NCBI RefSeq assembly: GCF_024362805.1
Contig: NZ_CP093299.1
Span: forward strand, 3,628,001 to 3,692,000
Length of the DNA: 64,000 bases
Direction: 5' to 3'
Source: Salipaludibacillus sp. LMS25
GTDB taxonomy: Bacteria; Bacillota; Bacilli; Bacillales; Salisediminibacteriaceae
Below are positions 9,678 through 19,067 of the stretch, in pieces. The stretch's first letter is position 1, and each line of letters starts with the position of its first letter. The notes under the pieces were generated by a model that was not told the origin of the DNA, did no database searches, and was given only the letters and a program-made list of their open reading frames with translations. The position numbers and the translations under genes are program-made.

Positions 9678-10961
9678 ATGTTTGTAGATAAAGTGAAAAT
9701 ATATGTTAAAGCAGGCGATGGAGGAAATGGTGTAGTCGCTTATCGACGAGAAAAATATGTACCTAACGGCGGTCCAGCAGGTGGAGATGGTGGTAAAGGC
9801 TCTGATATAGTTTTTGAAGTTGAAGAAGGTTTGAGAACGCTTATGGATTTTCGGTATAAGCGTCACTTTAAAGCTGATAGAGGAGAAAATGGGCGCCCTA
9901 AAAATCAACATGGGAAAAGTAGAGATGCATTAATAGTTAAGGTCCCACCAGGAACAACCGTGTCTGACGAACATACAGGCCAAATCGTAGCCGATTTAAC
10001 TGAACATGGGCAACGAGCTATTATCGTCCGTGGTGGACGGGGAGGGAGAGGTAACTCTCGATTTGCTACCCCTTCTAATCCAGCACCTGAAATTGCGGAA
10101 AATGGTGAACCTGGTCAAGAGAAAGATCTTGTGCTTGAATTGAAACTATTGGCTGATGCTGGTCTAGTAGGGTTTCCGAGTGTTGGGAAATCCACCTTTC
10201 TATCCGTCGTTTCAGCTGCCAAACCGAAAATTGCTGATTACCATTTTACGACCTTATCTCCTAACCTTGGTGTCGTAGAGACGGATGATCAACGAAGCTT
10301 TGTACTGGCAGACTTACCAGGATTAATTGAAGGAGCTCATGCAGGAGTAGGATTAGGCCATCAATTTCTTAAGCACATTGAACGCACAAGGGTGATCGTT
10401 CATGTGATCGATATGAGTGGTACCGAAGGGAGAGATCCTTACGACGATTATGTTACGATTAATGACGAATTAAAGCAGTATAATTTACGGCTTACAGAGC
10501 GACCTCAAATAATCGCAGCAAATAAAATGGACTTGCCTAGCTCAAAAGAAAATTTAGCGGCGTTTACTGAAAAAATTGGAAATGAAGCTGCGATATTTCC
10601 TATGTCAGCAGTAACTAAGCAAGGTCTTGCTGGCCTTTTGAGAGCAGTTGCGGACATGATTGAAACGACACCAGAATTTCCCCTTTATGAAGAGGAAGAA
10701 ATTGATCAACGTGTCGTTTATAAATATACGAAAAAAGAAGATCCTTTCTCAATAATAAAAGATGATGATGGTGGTTTTACGATAGAGGGTCATGAGATAG
10801 AAACAGCATTTAAAATGACAGATTTTAATCGGCATGATTCTGTCCAGCGTTTTTCAAGAAAAATGCGACATATGGGGATTGATCAGGCTCTTAGAGATTT
10901 AGGTGCAGAAGACGGAGACACTGTTCGGATTTTAAATTATGAATTTGAATTTATTGAATAA
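9678..10961 (+). CDS. obg: Spo0B-associated GTPase Obg (CgtA)
   Basis: Essential GTPase that binds the 50S ribosome and links ribosome assembly to the stringent response and sporulation. The glycine-rich Obg fold covers residues 1-158. The G domain has GFPSVGKST (P-loop, near 165), [10 protein letters not shown] (G3) and NKMDLP (G4). The C-terminal OCT domain ends at residue 427. A GTG at 9669 is in frame, but it is part of the AAGAGGTG ribosome binding site, so ATG 9678 ([18 protein letters not shown]) is the start, matching the family. Separated from spo0B by about 160 bases. Confidence 0.96.
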   Translation: MFVDKVKIYVKAGDGGNGVVAYRREKYVPNGGPAGGDGGKGSDIVFEVEEGLRTLMDFRYKRHFKADRGENGRPKNQHGKSRDALIVKVPPGTTVSDEHTGQIVADLTEHGQRAIIVRGGRGGRGNSRFATPSNPAPEIAENGEPGQEKDLVLELKLLADAGLVGFPSVGKSTFLSVVSAAKPKIADYHFTTLSPNLGVVETDDQRSFVLADLPGLIEGAHAGVGLGHQFLKHIERTRVIVHVIDMSGTEGRDPYDDYVTINDELKQYNLRLTERPQIIAANKMDLPSSKENLAAFTEKIGNEAAIFPMSAVTKQGLAGLLRAVADMIETTPEFPLYEEEEIDQRVVYKYTKKEDPFSIIKDDDGGFTIEGHEIETAFKMTDFNRHDSVQRFSRKMRHMGIDQALRDLGAEDGDTVRILNYEFEFIE

Positions 10962-10966
10962 GTTTA

Positions 10967-11016
10967 CAACGTCGTCAACGATCGTTTACGGTCAGTGGCG
11001 GCGTGTTTTAAATCAC
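10967..11016 (+). terminator. Possible terminator after obg
   Basis: ACGTCGTCA pairs with TGGCGGCGT (wobbles included) across a long loop, followed by TTTT. Weak U-tract. Confidence 0.45.
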
Positions 11017-11140
11017 ATAGGCTAGTTAATTTAACAGTTGACCCGTATGAAAATTCTGAAAATGACTGAATGTGTGTTGTCTTCTTATTGAACGATCTTT
11101 ATAATAATGAAAGAGAGTTATTGTCAGGGTGGTGAAGAAT

Positions 11141-11590
11141 GTGGAAAAGAAATCAGAGCAATTTTATCTTGTGCGGGAAGATATGCTCCCTGAGGCTATG
11201 CTAAAAACAGTTGAAGCAAAGAAACGTCTCGATAATGGTAAGCAAGCCAAGATAAATGAAGTAGTGAAACAAGTGAATTTGAGTCGAAGTGCTTTTTATA
11301 AATATAAAGATGGTATTTTTCCCTTCCATACGATGGTTAAGGAAAAGATTATTACATTATCAATTCATTTAGAAGATCAGTCTGGTGCTCTTTCAGAGTT
11401 ATTGTCTACAGTAGCTGGATCGGGGGCAAACGTCTTAACAATTAATCAGACGATTCCCCTTCAAGGACGGGCAACTATTACATTAACAATTGAAACGGCA
11501 GCGATGGATATGGAAGTAACGGTGTTACTTAATAAATTAGAAAACATAGAGCCTGTTATAAAAGTTGAACTCATTGGATCGGGTGCTTAA
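11141..11590 (+). CDS. pheB: ACT domain protein PheB
   Basis: Small protein (about 149 residues) with an N-terminal helix-turn-helix-like part ([24 protein letters not shown]) and a C-terminal ACT amino-acid-binding domain ([19 protein letters not shown]). In Bacillus it sits with pheA and is thought to have a regulatory role in phenylalanine synthesis. Three GTG codons are possible: 11129, 11132 and 11141. GGTGGTGAAG lies before 11141, which I prefer; the longer version (153 residues) cannot be excluded. It is 37 bases upstream of pheA and almost certainly co-transcribed. Confidence 0.88.
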   Translation: MEKKSEQFYLVREDMLPEAMLKTVEAKKRLDNGKQAKINEVVKQVNLSRSAFYKYKDGIFPFHTMVKEKIITLSIHLEDQSGALSELLSTVAGSGANVLTINQTIPLQGRATITLTIETAAMDMEVTVLLNKLENIEPVIKVELIGSGA

Positions 11591-11627
11591 AATACAGAGA
11601 AGTGACATTTGAAGGAGTGACAAGGAC

Positions 11628-12524
11628 GTGGAAAAAGTCGGTTATTTAGGACCTATGGGGTCGTTTACTGAAGCAGCAGCAGAAAGGCTCATTCCCCTTG
11701 CTGAGCGGGTGCCGTTTCGATCTATTCCGGATACGATGGATGCAGTAAAAGAAGGGATAGTAGAGCAAGCTGTTGTCCCCTTGGAGAATGCCATTGAGGG
11801 ATCAGTTAACATTACGTTAGATTATTTTATCCATCATCAGCGCTTAATGATGGCGGCTGAAATAGTTGCGCCAATAGAGCAACATTTACTCGTTGCGCCA
11901 AAACGGCAGTCTACGTGGGAATCAGTGGAGATCATTTATTCCCATCCACAGGCGATTGCGCAATGTCATCAGTTTATAAGGCGATGTTTGCCTCATGCAG
12001 AGATTGCGTATGAAAACTCAACAGCCGCAGCTGCAAAGCATATTAAAGAGCATCCCGAGGAGAACGCGGCAGCGATTGCCAATGTTGTTGCAGCCAGTTC
12101 TTACGCTTTGAGCATAGCTCAAACGAGAATTAACGATTATGATAACAATCGAACACGGTTTATTCTTCTTAAAAAGAATAACAATCGTTACGATAACGAC
12201 TTAATATCGTCAAATACTAAATACAAAACAACGATGATGATTAGTTTGGCTTCTGATTTTTCCGGAGCTTTACATCAGGTACTAGCCGCGTTTGCTTGGC
12301 GTAAAATAAATTTATCTAAAATTGAATCCAGGCCGACAAAAACGGGTCTCGGCAATTATTACTTTATTATTGATGTGGCAATGCAGCAAGACACAATTTT
12401 AATTCCGGGTGTATGTGAAGAGTTAAGAGCATTGGGGTGTGAGGTAGAAGTTTTAGGAAGCTACCCGTGTTTTACTTTAGAAGAACTTAACGGGTTTGAA
12501 ACTAAAATGATGGCCGAAAAATAA
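11628..12524 (+). CDS. pheA: Prephenate dehydratase PheA
   Basis: Converts prephenate to phenylpyruvate in phenylalanine synthesis. The catalytic domain starts with GYLGPMGSFTEAAA and contains the catalytic TRF motif in NRTRFILL (near residue 178). The regulatory ACT domain in the C-terminal third has the ESRP motif (KIESRPTKTGLGNYYF), where phenylalanine binds for feedback inhibition. There is no chorismate mutase domain, as is normal for Bacillus. The GTG start at 11628 follows GAAGGAGTG. A terminator follows the gene. Confidence 0.96.
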   Translation: MEKVGYLGPMGSFTEAAAERLIPLAERVPFRSIPDTMDAVKEGIVEQAVVPLENAIEGSVNITLDYFIHHQRLMMAAEIVAPIEQHLLVAPKRQSTWESVEIIYSHPQAIAQCHQFIRRCLPHAEIAYENSTAAAAKHIKEHPEENAAAIANVVAASSYALSIAQTRINDYDNNRTRFILLKKNNNRYDNDLISSNTKYKTTMMISLASDFSGALHQVLAAFAWRKINLSKIESRPTKTGLGNYYFIIDVAMQQDTILIPGVCEELRALGCEVEVLGSYPCFTLEELNGFETKMMAEK

Positions 12525-12576
12525 CATAAAAGTAGGATAATAACTCTAGAAGAAGCTTGTCGGTTAAAAATTCTTG

Positions 12577-12622
12577 AGCTAGGATATAAAACGTCCTAGC
12601 TTATTTGTATGTTTTTTTTGAG
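12577..12622 (+). terminator. Terminator of pheB-pheA
   Basis: AGCTAGGA pairs perfectly with TCCTAGCT across a 9-base loop; a T8 run follows about 10 bases later. Confidence 0.7.
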
Positions 12623-12874
12623 CATAACTAACATTTTTTAACAAGTAGATGAATGACTTTCACAATTAAATTATTAACAGGAAAAATCGTATTAAATAAA
12701 CATATCTGCTTTTTTAAAAAGGACTGTAGTGAAAGATGGAGACTCCCAACGATGAAGAATGAAGGTCCAATGATAATGATGCGAACGGGTCAATCGTATC
12801 ATTTAGCTGAAGGCGATTCTCAGAAAAGCACCCGTATGTAGCGGAAGATCAATGTATGTGTCGTTTTTAATTAT

Positions 12875-13033
12875 AGATAACCGTGCGAAAAATGTCGGCC
12901 TGAAAATAGAGAGGAGAGTAACTCTATATAGGCTGAGATAAGGGAGGCTAATGTCCTGATTCACTCAACTCCCAATTCCCAATCAGTGGTGAAAAAAATG
13001 AAAACGTCCACTGATTGAAGGTTTGTTATATAG
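12875..13033 (-). repeat. Family B structured intergenic repeat
   Basis: About 155 bases, minus orientation. It shares with copies at 38923, 47581 and 54365 the blocks agataaccg, ctatataggc, gagataa(c)gg and the CAATCAGTGG/CCACTGATTG hairpin. The hairpin is the same as in family A; the rest is different. Confidence 0.85.
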
Positions 13034-13278
13034 GTGTGTTTTGTATGATGAAACCGGTTCAGGTAGTAAAAAAAGGGTTAAAACGCCTATCCTGACTTTT
13101 CGCCCAAACTCAATGAGGGAAGGTGTCCGTTTTGTGTTGAGTAAACCTCCGCTTCTATAATCTTATTTCTTTGCATATAGTTTGTTGAGATAAAACTGCC
13201 CATCTAGGCATAATTATAGTGACAATTCGCCCATTGGTGCATAGGATACAATGAGATTGTATGGGAGGGATCTGTAAA

Positions 13279-14283
13279 GTGAAAATGCACATTGTTCAAA
13301 AAGGAGATACACTGTGGAAGTTATCTAAAAAATACGGGGTTGATTTTGAAACACTTAAATCGGCAAACGAGCATTTGACGAATCCAGATTTAATTATGCC
13401 AGGTATGAAAATAAATATTCCTACTGTAGGTATACCAAATCCAAAGCAGGTTTCTTACCAAGGCGAAGATGCCCCTATTACAAAAGAACAACCGCTAAAA
13501 AAAGAAGTGCCACAAATCCAGCCAATTGAAGCAATGCCATCAGCTAAAAAAGAAATGAAAAAAAAGGTGCCGGCGCCCCCACCAACAGTAGCGCCTACGC
13601 CGACTCCGCCGCCTGAACAAAAGCCAACATATCAGATGCAACAAGCAAAAATGAATGTGAATATTTATAAGCAGCCTGCTGCCGCACCGAAAGTACCAAT
13701 GCCCCCACCGGCTAAAAAGCCGAAAGAATTACCAAAAAAACCGATTTCTAAGCCTGAACCTAAAGTAGCACCGAAAGAAATGGTAGTACCTAAACCAGTA
13801 AAAAAATTACCTGAAAAAAAGAAACCAGTAGCAAAGCCTAAGCCACAACCAATGCCAGTGCCGCCACCAATGCCTATTCAGCAACCAATTTATCCAATTA
13901 GTCCTGTAACAGAAGGTTGTATCCCATTATCAGTTTTATGCGGATGCCAACCGTATAACATGTGGCCACAAGGGCAACCTATGCAAATGCCTGTTATGTC
14001 CCCGTATGCGATGCAACAGCCGATGTACATGATGCCTTATTATCCACAACAAGCATCGCTAATGCCATCTCAACACATGATGTACAGACATGATGAGAGG
14101 GAAGACTTAGTTGAAGATGAGCCCAGAACGGTAGAATATGGAGATCTTACAGAGGAGCGTCAACAACCTTCTCCTTATCATTATAATCCACATGATGCAT
14201 TTTATAGGATGATGCCTTGGACTTATCCCGTTTCGGCTCAACATTGTCAGGAGGATCCCGTAGAAGATAATGAAGATAGCTAA
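13279..14283 (+). CDS. safA: Spore coat assembly protein SafA
   Basis: Morphogenetic protein that localises to the cortex-coat interface with SpoVID and directs inner coat assembly. The first 45 residues are a LysM domain (MHIVQKGDTLWKLSKKYGVD), which anchors to peptidoglycan. The rest is proline/lysine-rich (residues about 60-200) followed by a methionine/tyrosine/glutamine-rich tail and an acidic end. GTG 13279 is preferred over ATG 13261, because GGGAGGG (13263-13269) is then correctly placed and the N-terminus matches SafA. Bacillus subtilis also makes a short internal C-terminal form; internal methionines exist here but I cannot show usage. Expected to be transcribed by the mother-cell factor SigE. 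Confidence 0.92.
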   Translation: MKMHIVQKGDTLWKLSKKYGVDFETLKSANEHLTNPDLIMPGMKINIPTVGIPNPKQVSYQGEDAPITKEQPLKKEVPQIQPIEAMPSAKKEMKKKVPAPPPTVAPTPTPPPEQKPTYQMQQAKMNVNIYKQPAAAPKVPMPPPAKKPKELPKKPISKPEPKVAPKEMVVPKPVKKLPEKKKPVAKPKPQPMPVPPPMPIQQPIYPISPVTEGCIPLSVLCGCQPYNMWPQGQPMQMPVMSPYAMQQPMYMMPYYPQQASLMPSQHMMYRHDEREDLVEDEPRTVEYGDLTEERQQPSPYHYNPHDAFYRMMPWTYPVSAQHCQEDPVEDNEDS

Positions 14284-14367
14284 AGACTAATACTCGTACA
14301 TGGCTTAATTTGACAGGATTATTTTCCTCTTTTTCGCTCACTCTAAGGGGTGAAAGGAGGAGGATGA

Positions 14368-15369
14368 ATGAAAAAGGTTGCCTTATGTTTATCTGTTATC
14401 ACATTAATGTTTACAGGTGTAACAGGTTGTGGAGATGTAAATAATGCGAATGTAGAAGGTCAAAATTATGGTTTGCAAGGGCGCAATCAACATGGCTTGC
14501 AACAAGGGTATACAGCTGATGGGACAGGAATGGGTGCCCATCATTACGGTCAAGATGGTATGTTGCCTAGAGGTGCTGGAACAGATCAAGGACGTGTCAT
14601 TACAGATACCGGAGCTGGTTACGGCAGAGGTGTCGGAGCTGGTCATGATGGACGTGGTGGCTTCATGCAAGGAGGGGCAGATCCTCATCTAGGTGGTCAT
14701 CAAGGAATGATGACGCGGGATGAACGCTATGGTACAGGTGCTCAGGTGCGGGATGGCCATGCAAGAGGATTCCGAGCAGGACAAAACCGTCGAGATGGGT
14801 TTACAAGAGGTATTACTGGAAATGATCGTCGGGGAATGGTAGACAGTAATGGCCTGCTAAATGGAAGAATGCGTGGCCTCGACAGAACGAATGGTCATTC
14901 CAACCGTAGACAGGATCAAATGCATGGTGGTACAGCCATTGAGCGTAACCAGCCAAGGGCTCAACAAGGTGATGGCCAGCAACGAGGATTTGGTCAAGGG
15001 AAAGGACAGCAACAAGCATACTACGACAGTGACGATGGTCGCTTAGCTAGTAGGATTGAAAACCGTGTAGAAGGTCTTGACGAAGTACGGGATTGTGATG
15101 TTATCGTTAACAATGATAATGTCATCATCGGTGTTGAACCAGAAGGAAACAATGGGCAAGTGGAAGACCGTGTACGTTCACTTGTAGATGAGATGGATAA
15201 CGATAAGCAAGTTCATATCGTGACTGAACGTACTGGGGTAGAAAGAATTCATGATATGGAAAATCGTCTTCGAGACGGTGAACCATTTGAAGAAGTAGGC
15301 GCAACATTTAATGCCATGCTGGATGACCTGGGAGACGCAATCCAAAGACCATTCGAACGAACAAGATAA
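14368..15369 (+). CDS. coxA: YhcN/YlaJ-family sporulation lipoprotein, CoxA-like
   Basis: 333-residue predicted lipoprotein. The signal peptide ends in the lipobox VTGC (Cys at residue 21). A long middle part (about 30-220) is rich in Gly, Arg, His, Gln and Asp with no fixed repeat. The conserved C-terminal YhcN/YlaJ domain (about 225-333) begins at DDGRLASRIENRVEGLDEV. The position between safA and yebC is that of coxA, encoding a spore cortex protein, in Bacillus subtilis. AAAGGAGG precedes the ATG. The low-complexity middle is longer than in typical family members, so the gene name rests on the C-terminal domain and on synteny. Confidence 0.8.
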   Translation: MKKVALCLSVITLMFTGVTGCGDVNNANVEGQNYGLQGRNQHGLQQGYTADGTGMGAHHYGQDGMLPRGAGTDQGRVITDTGAGYGRGVGAGHDGRGGFMQGGADPHLGGHQGMMTRDERYGTGAQVRDGHARGFRAGQNRRDGFTRGITGNDRRGMVDSNGLLNGRMRGLDRTNGHSNRRQDQMHGGTAIERNQPRAQQGDGQQRGFGQGKGQQQAYYDSDDGRLASRIENRVEGLDEVRDCDVIVNNDNVIIGVEPEGNNGQVEDRVRSLVDEMDNDKQVHIVTERTGVERIHDMENRLRDGEPFEEVGATFNAMLDDLGDAIQRPFERTR

Positions 15370-15379
15370 CAGTGTTGAC

Positions 15380-15413
15380 AAAGGATGCCTTGGTTATAGC
15401 CTAGGCATCCTTT
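15380..15413. terminator. Strong hairpin terminator after coxA
   Basis: AAAGGATGCCT pairs perfectly with AGGCATCCTTT (11 bp) across a 12-base loop. Only a short T run follows on the plus strand. Confidence 0.7.
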
Positions 15414-15517
15414 AAAAATGTCATCATATTCTCACCTTAATTTGCCCTTCTCTTCTATGGCACTTTTCCAATTTGTGCTATAGTAAATAGGAGATGAATT
15501 AACAGGGGGAAATGAGA

Positions 15518-16249
15518 ATGGCAGGACATTCAAAGTGGAGTAATATTAAGCATCGTAAAGGCCGGCAAGATGCCAAAAAAGGCAAGGTTTTTACGAAGCT
15601 TTCTAAAGAAATCTTCCAAGCTGTTAGGGAGAGTGGAGGTGATCCCGTAACTAACACAACTTTACGGCTTGCTATTGAAAAAGCAAAACAGGCTAATATG
15701 CCGAACGATAATATCGAACGGACCATCAATAAAGCGCTAGGTAATATAGAAGGTGTTATCTATGAAGACATTATTTATGAAGGGTACGCGCCTCATGGTG
15801 TAGCGGTATATGTTCAAGCCTTAACAGACAATAAGAACCGTACAGCTGCAGAAGTTCGACTCGCTTTTAATAAAAACAACGGTAATCTTGGGGAAAGCGG
15901 GTGTGTCGCTTTCATGTTTGCGCGTAAAGGCTACCTTCTATTTGAAAAAACGGAAAAGCTAGATGAAGATATCGTATTGCTTGAAGCGATTGAGGCTGGT
16001 GCTGAAGATGTTAAAAACGAGGCTGATGCTCTGGAAGTAATTACAGCACCAGAAGACTTTGAACAAGTAAAGCAATGCTTACCTAATGCTATTAATGCAG
16101 AGCCAATTGTTGCAGAAGTAACGATGCTTCCGAGCACGACCACCTTAGTAAATGATGAACAAGCTCTTGCCATTATCCAACTTATTGAAGCTCTTGAAGA
16201 CAATGATGATGTCCAAAACGTCTATCATAACCTTGAAATAGCGGATTAA
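15518..16249 (+). CDS. yebC: YebC/PmpR-family protein
   Basis: Conserved cytoplasmic protein of the YebC family (Bacillus yrbC). Members act as transcriptional regulators or, as shown recently for some, help ribosomes through polyproline stretches. The N-terminus MAGHSKWSNIKHRKGRQDAK is the family hallmark. ATG 15518 is chosen over 15512, because AGGGGG (15504-15509) then has an 8-base spacing and the protein starts with MAGHSKW. Length is 243 residues, as in the family. Monocistronic by appearance; no typical promoter found. Confidence 0.93.
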   Translation: MAGHSKWSNIKHRKGRQDAKKGKVFTKLSKEIFQAVRESGGDPVTNTTLRLAIEKAKQANMPNDNIERTINKALGNIEGVIYEDIIYEGYAPHGVAVYVQALTDNKNRTAAEVRLAFNKNNGNLGESGCVAFMFARKGYLLFEKTEKLDEDIVLLEAIEAGAEDVKNEADALEVITAPEDFEQVKQCLPNAINAEPIVAEVTMLPSTTTLVNDEQALAIIQLIEALEDNDDVQNVYHNLEIAD

Positions 16250-16348
16250 TATTTAAAATAAAAGGGATATTTTGCCTTAGTAGTGGCTATGCTAAATATG
16301 ATTGTCGTGAATCCGAATTTATTTTACTTAACATAGGAGGCGACACGA

Positions 16349-16885
16349 ATGCTTCTACAAGGAGAGAATTTTAAAAAAAGAGCATGTCTTTCTTTAATCT
16401 TTTGTTTGACAGTTGCTTGCTCATTCACAAGTTTAAGCCATTATGTTCATGCGGAAAAAACGTTGGTGGCAGGTGAACCTCGAGAAGTTGAAGTGATTCT
16501 TCAAAGGGTGTATCTAGATGGTGAAGTAAGCGAGGAAGAGGTAGAAGAGACCATTTGGTCAATGGAAGACTTCTGGTCTTACTATGAAGATTGGGAAGTG
16601 GTTGACTTAAATGAGCGCCAAATCATTTTCAAAAAAGAGGTTAATGATATTTCGCCGTTAATGAAAATGCATGGTTATTTTGGCATGACAGAAGATGGCA
16701 TGTTAAGTATTTACAATGGTAAGCCGTCAGAAAAAGACGTCATTCAGTCGTTTTTTCAAATAAATACAGCTGAGCTAAAAAGTCATTTACACGAATCACT
16801 TATAGAAGGCATACCTGTTTCAACAAAGGATCAATATCTTCAGGTGTTAAAACTGTACGAAGAATATGCTATAAAAGGGATGTAA
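16349..16885 (+). CDS. bofC: Forespore intercompartmental signalling protein BofC
   Basis: Secreted from the forespore into the intermembrane space, where it restrains SpoIVB-dependent activation of pro-SigK processing. The 178-residue protein has an N-terminal hydrophobic segment (residues about 12-35) ending at HAE, a likely signal peptide. VEVILQRVYLDGEVSEEEVEE and GYFGMTEDGMLSIYNGKP fit the BofC domains. AGGAGG precedes ATG 16349. Placed between yebC and ruvA as in Bacillus. Expected to be SigG-dependent; I could not find a clear SigG promoter. Confidence 0.92.
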   Translation: MLLQGENFKKRACLSLIFCLTVACSFTSLSHYVHAEKTLVAGEPREVEVILQRVYLDGEVSEEEVEETIWSMEDFWSYYEDWEVVDLNERQIIFKKEVNDISPLMKMHGYFGMTEDGMLSIYNGKPSEKDVIQSFFQINTAELKSHLHESLIEGIPVSTKDQYLQVLKLYEEYAIKGM

Positions 16886-16905
16886 GGCATGATTAAGCTA
16901 CCAAT

Positions 16906-17052
16906 ATAAAGCTAAGCTTCAATCAGTGGGCGTTTTCATTCACCCCCACTGATTGTTCGTTTAACTTATGGGACCTTTAGGGGCAGTTTATCCCCCACCT
17001 CAACTTTAAGTTTTGAGGTGGGGGTTTTACTGCCCCTTAAGAGTGGGGTAAA
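16906..17052 (+). repeat. Family A structured intergenic repeat
   Basis: About 147 bases, plus orientation, with the usual ends (ATAAAGCTAAGC and GGGGTAAA). First hairpin: CAATCAGTGGG with CCCACTGATTG. Second hairpin: CCCCCACCTCAA with TTGAGGTGGGGG followed by TTTT, which looks like a rho-independent terminator. It lies 20 bases after bofC and could end its transcript. Confidence 0.88.
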
Positions 17053-17170
17053 AGGTGGCTTTTTCGCTTTTTATTAATAATAGCTAAGAAAGCGAGCTGT
17101 ATCGAGATAGAATGTGGTAAAATAGAAATATGTGTTCGTATAATGATGTTTAAAAGTGGGGGAACCGAGT

Positions 17171-17788
17171 GTGATTGAATGTTTAACTGGAAAAATCATT
17201 AATATTGAGCCGGAAACAATTGTCATAGATGTTCAAGGTGTTGGCTATTTAGTTTACTGTGGCAATCCTTATAAATTTGGTGAGTGGATGAATAACAGTA
17301 TCACCATATATACGTATCAGCATGTAAGAGAAGATGCGATACGCTTGTATGGTTTTTTTCATCGAGAGGATCGAAGGTTATTTGAAAAATTACTGCAAGT
17401 TTCTGGAATAGGACCAAAAGGGGCGCTTGCTATCGTGGCTGCTGAACAGCCGGGACGCGTTATTCAAGCAATAGAAAATGAAGATGAGTCTTTTTTAGTG
17501 AAATTCCCTGGAGTCGGAAAAAAAACAGCGAGACAAATCATTTTAGATCTTAAAGGAAAAGTAGCTGAACTTGTCCCAGCACTTACAGAATCATCTGAAC
17601 TTGTCAGTGATGTGATCAGCCGTCAAATGACATCTCTCCCTAAAGAACTGGAAGAAGCTCTTGAAGCATTACGTGCTTTAGGGTATGTTGAGCGGGAGAT
17701 TAAAAAAGTACAACCGATATTGGAAAGTCAGGAGCTTACAACAGATGAGTACATAAAATTAGCTTTGAAAGAGATGCTCCAAAGCTAA
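17171..17788 (+). CDS. ruvA: Holliday junction helicase subunit RuvA
   Basis: Binds four-way junctions as a tetramer and targets RuvB for branch migration. The 205-residue protein has an OB-fold N-terminus (IECLTGKIINIEPETIVIDV), two helix-hairpin-helix motifs (LLQVSGIGPKGALAI near 75 and FPGVGKKTARQIILDL near 110) and a C-terminal domain that contacts RuvB (EALEALRALGYVEREI). GTG 17171 is chosen because GGGGGAA is correctly placed upstream; a longer frame opens at 17156. Followed closely by ruvB. Confidence 0.95.
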   Translation: MIECLTGKIINIEPETIVIDVQGVGYLVYCGNPYKFGEWMNNSITIYTYQHVREDAIRLYGFFHREDRRLFEKLLQVSGIGPKGALAIVAAEQPGRVIQAIENEDESFLVKFPGVGKKTARQIILDLKGKVAELVPALTESSELVSDVISRQMTSLPKELEEALEALRALGYVEREIKKVQPILESQELTTDEYIKLALKEMLQS

Positions 17789-17830
17789 TAGGCGGCAGTG
17801 TTAGACGTCAATGTATCGGAGGAAGATAGA

Positions 17831-18832
17831 ATGGAAGAACGTATTGTCAGCGGGGATTCACAAGGGCACGAAGAATGGGAAGAAAGAAGTTTAAGACCTC
17901 AGTCGCTATCGCAATATATTGGTCAGAAGACAGTGAAAGAAAATTTAACTGTTTTTATTGAAGCAGCGAAAATCCGTGAAGAATGTCTTGATCATGTCTT
18001 ATTATATGGTCCCCCCGGTTTAGGGAAGACAACTTTGTCACTCATTATTGCAAATGAAATGGGGGTAAATTTACGGACAACTTCAGGCCCAGCTATTGAA
18101 CGTCCAGGAGATTTAGCTGCTGTATTAACAGGCTTAGAGCCAGGAGATGTTTTATTTATCGACGAAATTCATCGGTTAAATCGTTCTGTGGAGGAAGTGC
18201 TTTATCCAGCAATGGAGGATTACTTCCTTGATATTGTCATTGGAAAAGGCCCATCAGCTCGATCAGTACGCCTTGATTTACCTCCATTTACCCTCGTAGG
18301 GGCTACTACCCGCGCAGGTATGTTATCGGCACCGTTACGAGATCGATTCGGAGTCGTTAGCCGATTGGAGTATTATACGGCGGAAGAACTGCAAGAAATT
18401 GTTGAAAGAACGGCTGATGTATTAGAGGTTAAAATGGATAAACGAGCTGCAGAAGAAGTGGCAAAACGATCGAGAGGAACACCACGAATTGCTAACCGTA
18501 TTCTCAAAAGAGTGAGGGACTTTGCTCAAGTAAGAGGAGATGGTACGATAAATTATGATATAACCGATGAAGCCCTTAAACTGTTACAAGTAGATAAACT
18601 AGGTCTTGACCATATTGACCATAAACTATTAAAAAATATCATTGAGAAATTTAGAGGTGGACCAGTAGGCCTTGATACAATTGCGGCGACTATTGGCGAA
18701 GAATCTCACACGATTGAAGATGTCTATGAACCGTACCTTATGCAGATCGGTTTTTTACAGCGTACACCGAGAGGACGCATGGTAACTCCCGCTGTTTATG
18801 GTCACTTTAATTTGGAGGTGCCGGAAAAGTGA
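17831..18832 (+). CDS. ruvB: Holliday junction helicase motor RuvB
   Basis: Hexameric AAA+ motor that drives branch migration with RuvA. Walker A is [11 protein letters not shown] (near residue 60), Walker B is LFIDEIHRL (near 110), and sensor 1 is VGATTRAG. The C-terminal winged helix carries PRGR (near residue 315). ATG 17831 follows CGGAGGAAG (17817-17825), which fits the family N-terminus; a longer frame from 17798 has no support. Length is 333 residues, as usual. Its stop overlaps the start of the next gene. Confidence 0.96.
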   Translation: MEERIVSGDSQGHEEWEERSLRPQSLSQYIGQKTVKENLTVFIEAAKIREECLDHVLLYGPPGLGKTTLSLIIANEMGVNLRTTSGPAIERPGDLAAVLTGLEPGDVLFIDEIHRLNRSVEEVLYPAMEDYFLDIVIGKGPSARSVRLDLPPFTLVGATTRAGMLSAPLRDRFGVVSRLEYYTAEELQEIVERTADVLEVKMDKRAAEEVAKRSRGTPRIANRILKRVRDFAQVRGDGTINYDITDEALKLLQVDKLGLDHIDHKLLKNIIEKFRGGPVGLDTIAATIGEESHTIEDVYEPYLMQIGFLQRTPRGRMVTPAVYGHFNLEVPEK

Positions 18833-19047
18833 ACCAATTTCCTAAGCTTCTTATTACGACCGGACTCGTTCTCATTATTGCAGGATTGATTTGGCAAGTA
18901 GGCGGTCGTTTTATTTCCCTAGGAAAACTACCTGGAGACATTGTCATCCGTCGGGAAAATGCCACTTTCTATTTTCCTATTATGACATCAATTATTATAA
19001 GTGTCATTCTCTCCATCGCTTTGTATTTATTTGGAAGATTTCGCTAG
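18829..19047 (+). CDS. DUF2905 small membrane protein
   Basis: 72-residue protein with two membrane segments (residues about 5-23 and 48-68) separated by a loop with the conserved [20 protein letters not shown] of DUF2905. Its GTG start overlaps the ruvB stop by 4 bases, and TTGGAGGTG serves as ribosome binding site. It is often found between ruvB and queA in Bacillus. Function unknown. Confidence 0.85.
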   Translation: MNQFPKLLITTGLVLIIAGLIWQVGGRFISLGKLPGDIVIRRENATFYFPIMTSIIISVILSIALYLFGRFR

Positions 19048-19067
19048 TGTAGAAAGGAACTATCATA

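Larger units (their letters stand above)
12525..13278. other. 755-base gene-poor region between pheA and safA
   Basis: Contains the pheA terminator, a family B repeat (12875-13033) and a weakly structured stretch (about 13040-13150). A 62-codon frame (12653-12841) and a 29-codon frame inside it (from 12752) are open, but neither has a good ribosome binding site at a normal distance. In Bacillus subtilis this interval holds niaR and the nad genes, which are absent here. Confidence 0.5.

Noticed and set aside
9462..9911. 149-codon minus-strand frame across the spo0B end and obg start
   Set aside because: It is antisense to two certain genes and shows no protein-like features.
12653..12841. 62-codon plus-strand frame between pheA and safA
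   Set aside because: No Shine-Dalgarno near its start, mixed composition; the inner ATG at 12752 has only a distant GGAG. Not supported as a gene.
13180..13265. SigE promoter before safA (GATACAAT near 13246)
   Set aside because: The -10 looks fair, but no matching -35 was found at the correct distance.
14404..14688. Frames antisense to and overlapping the coxA-like gene
   Set aside because: They result from the biased codon content of the Gly/Arg-rich segment.
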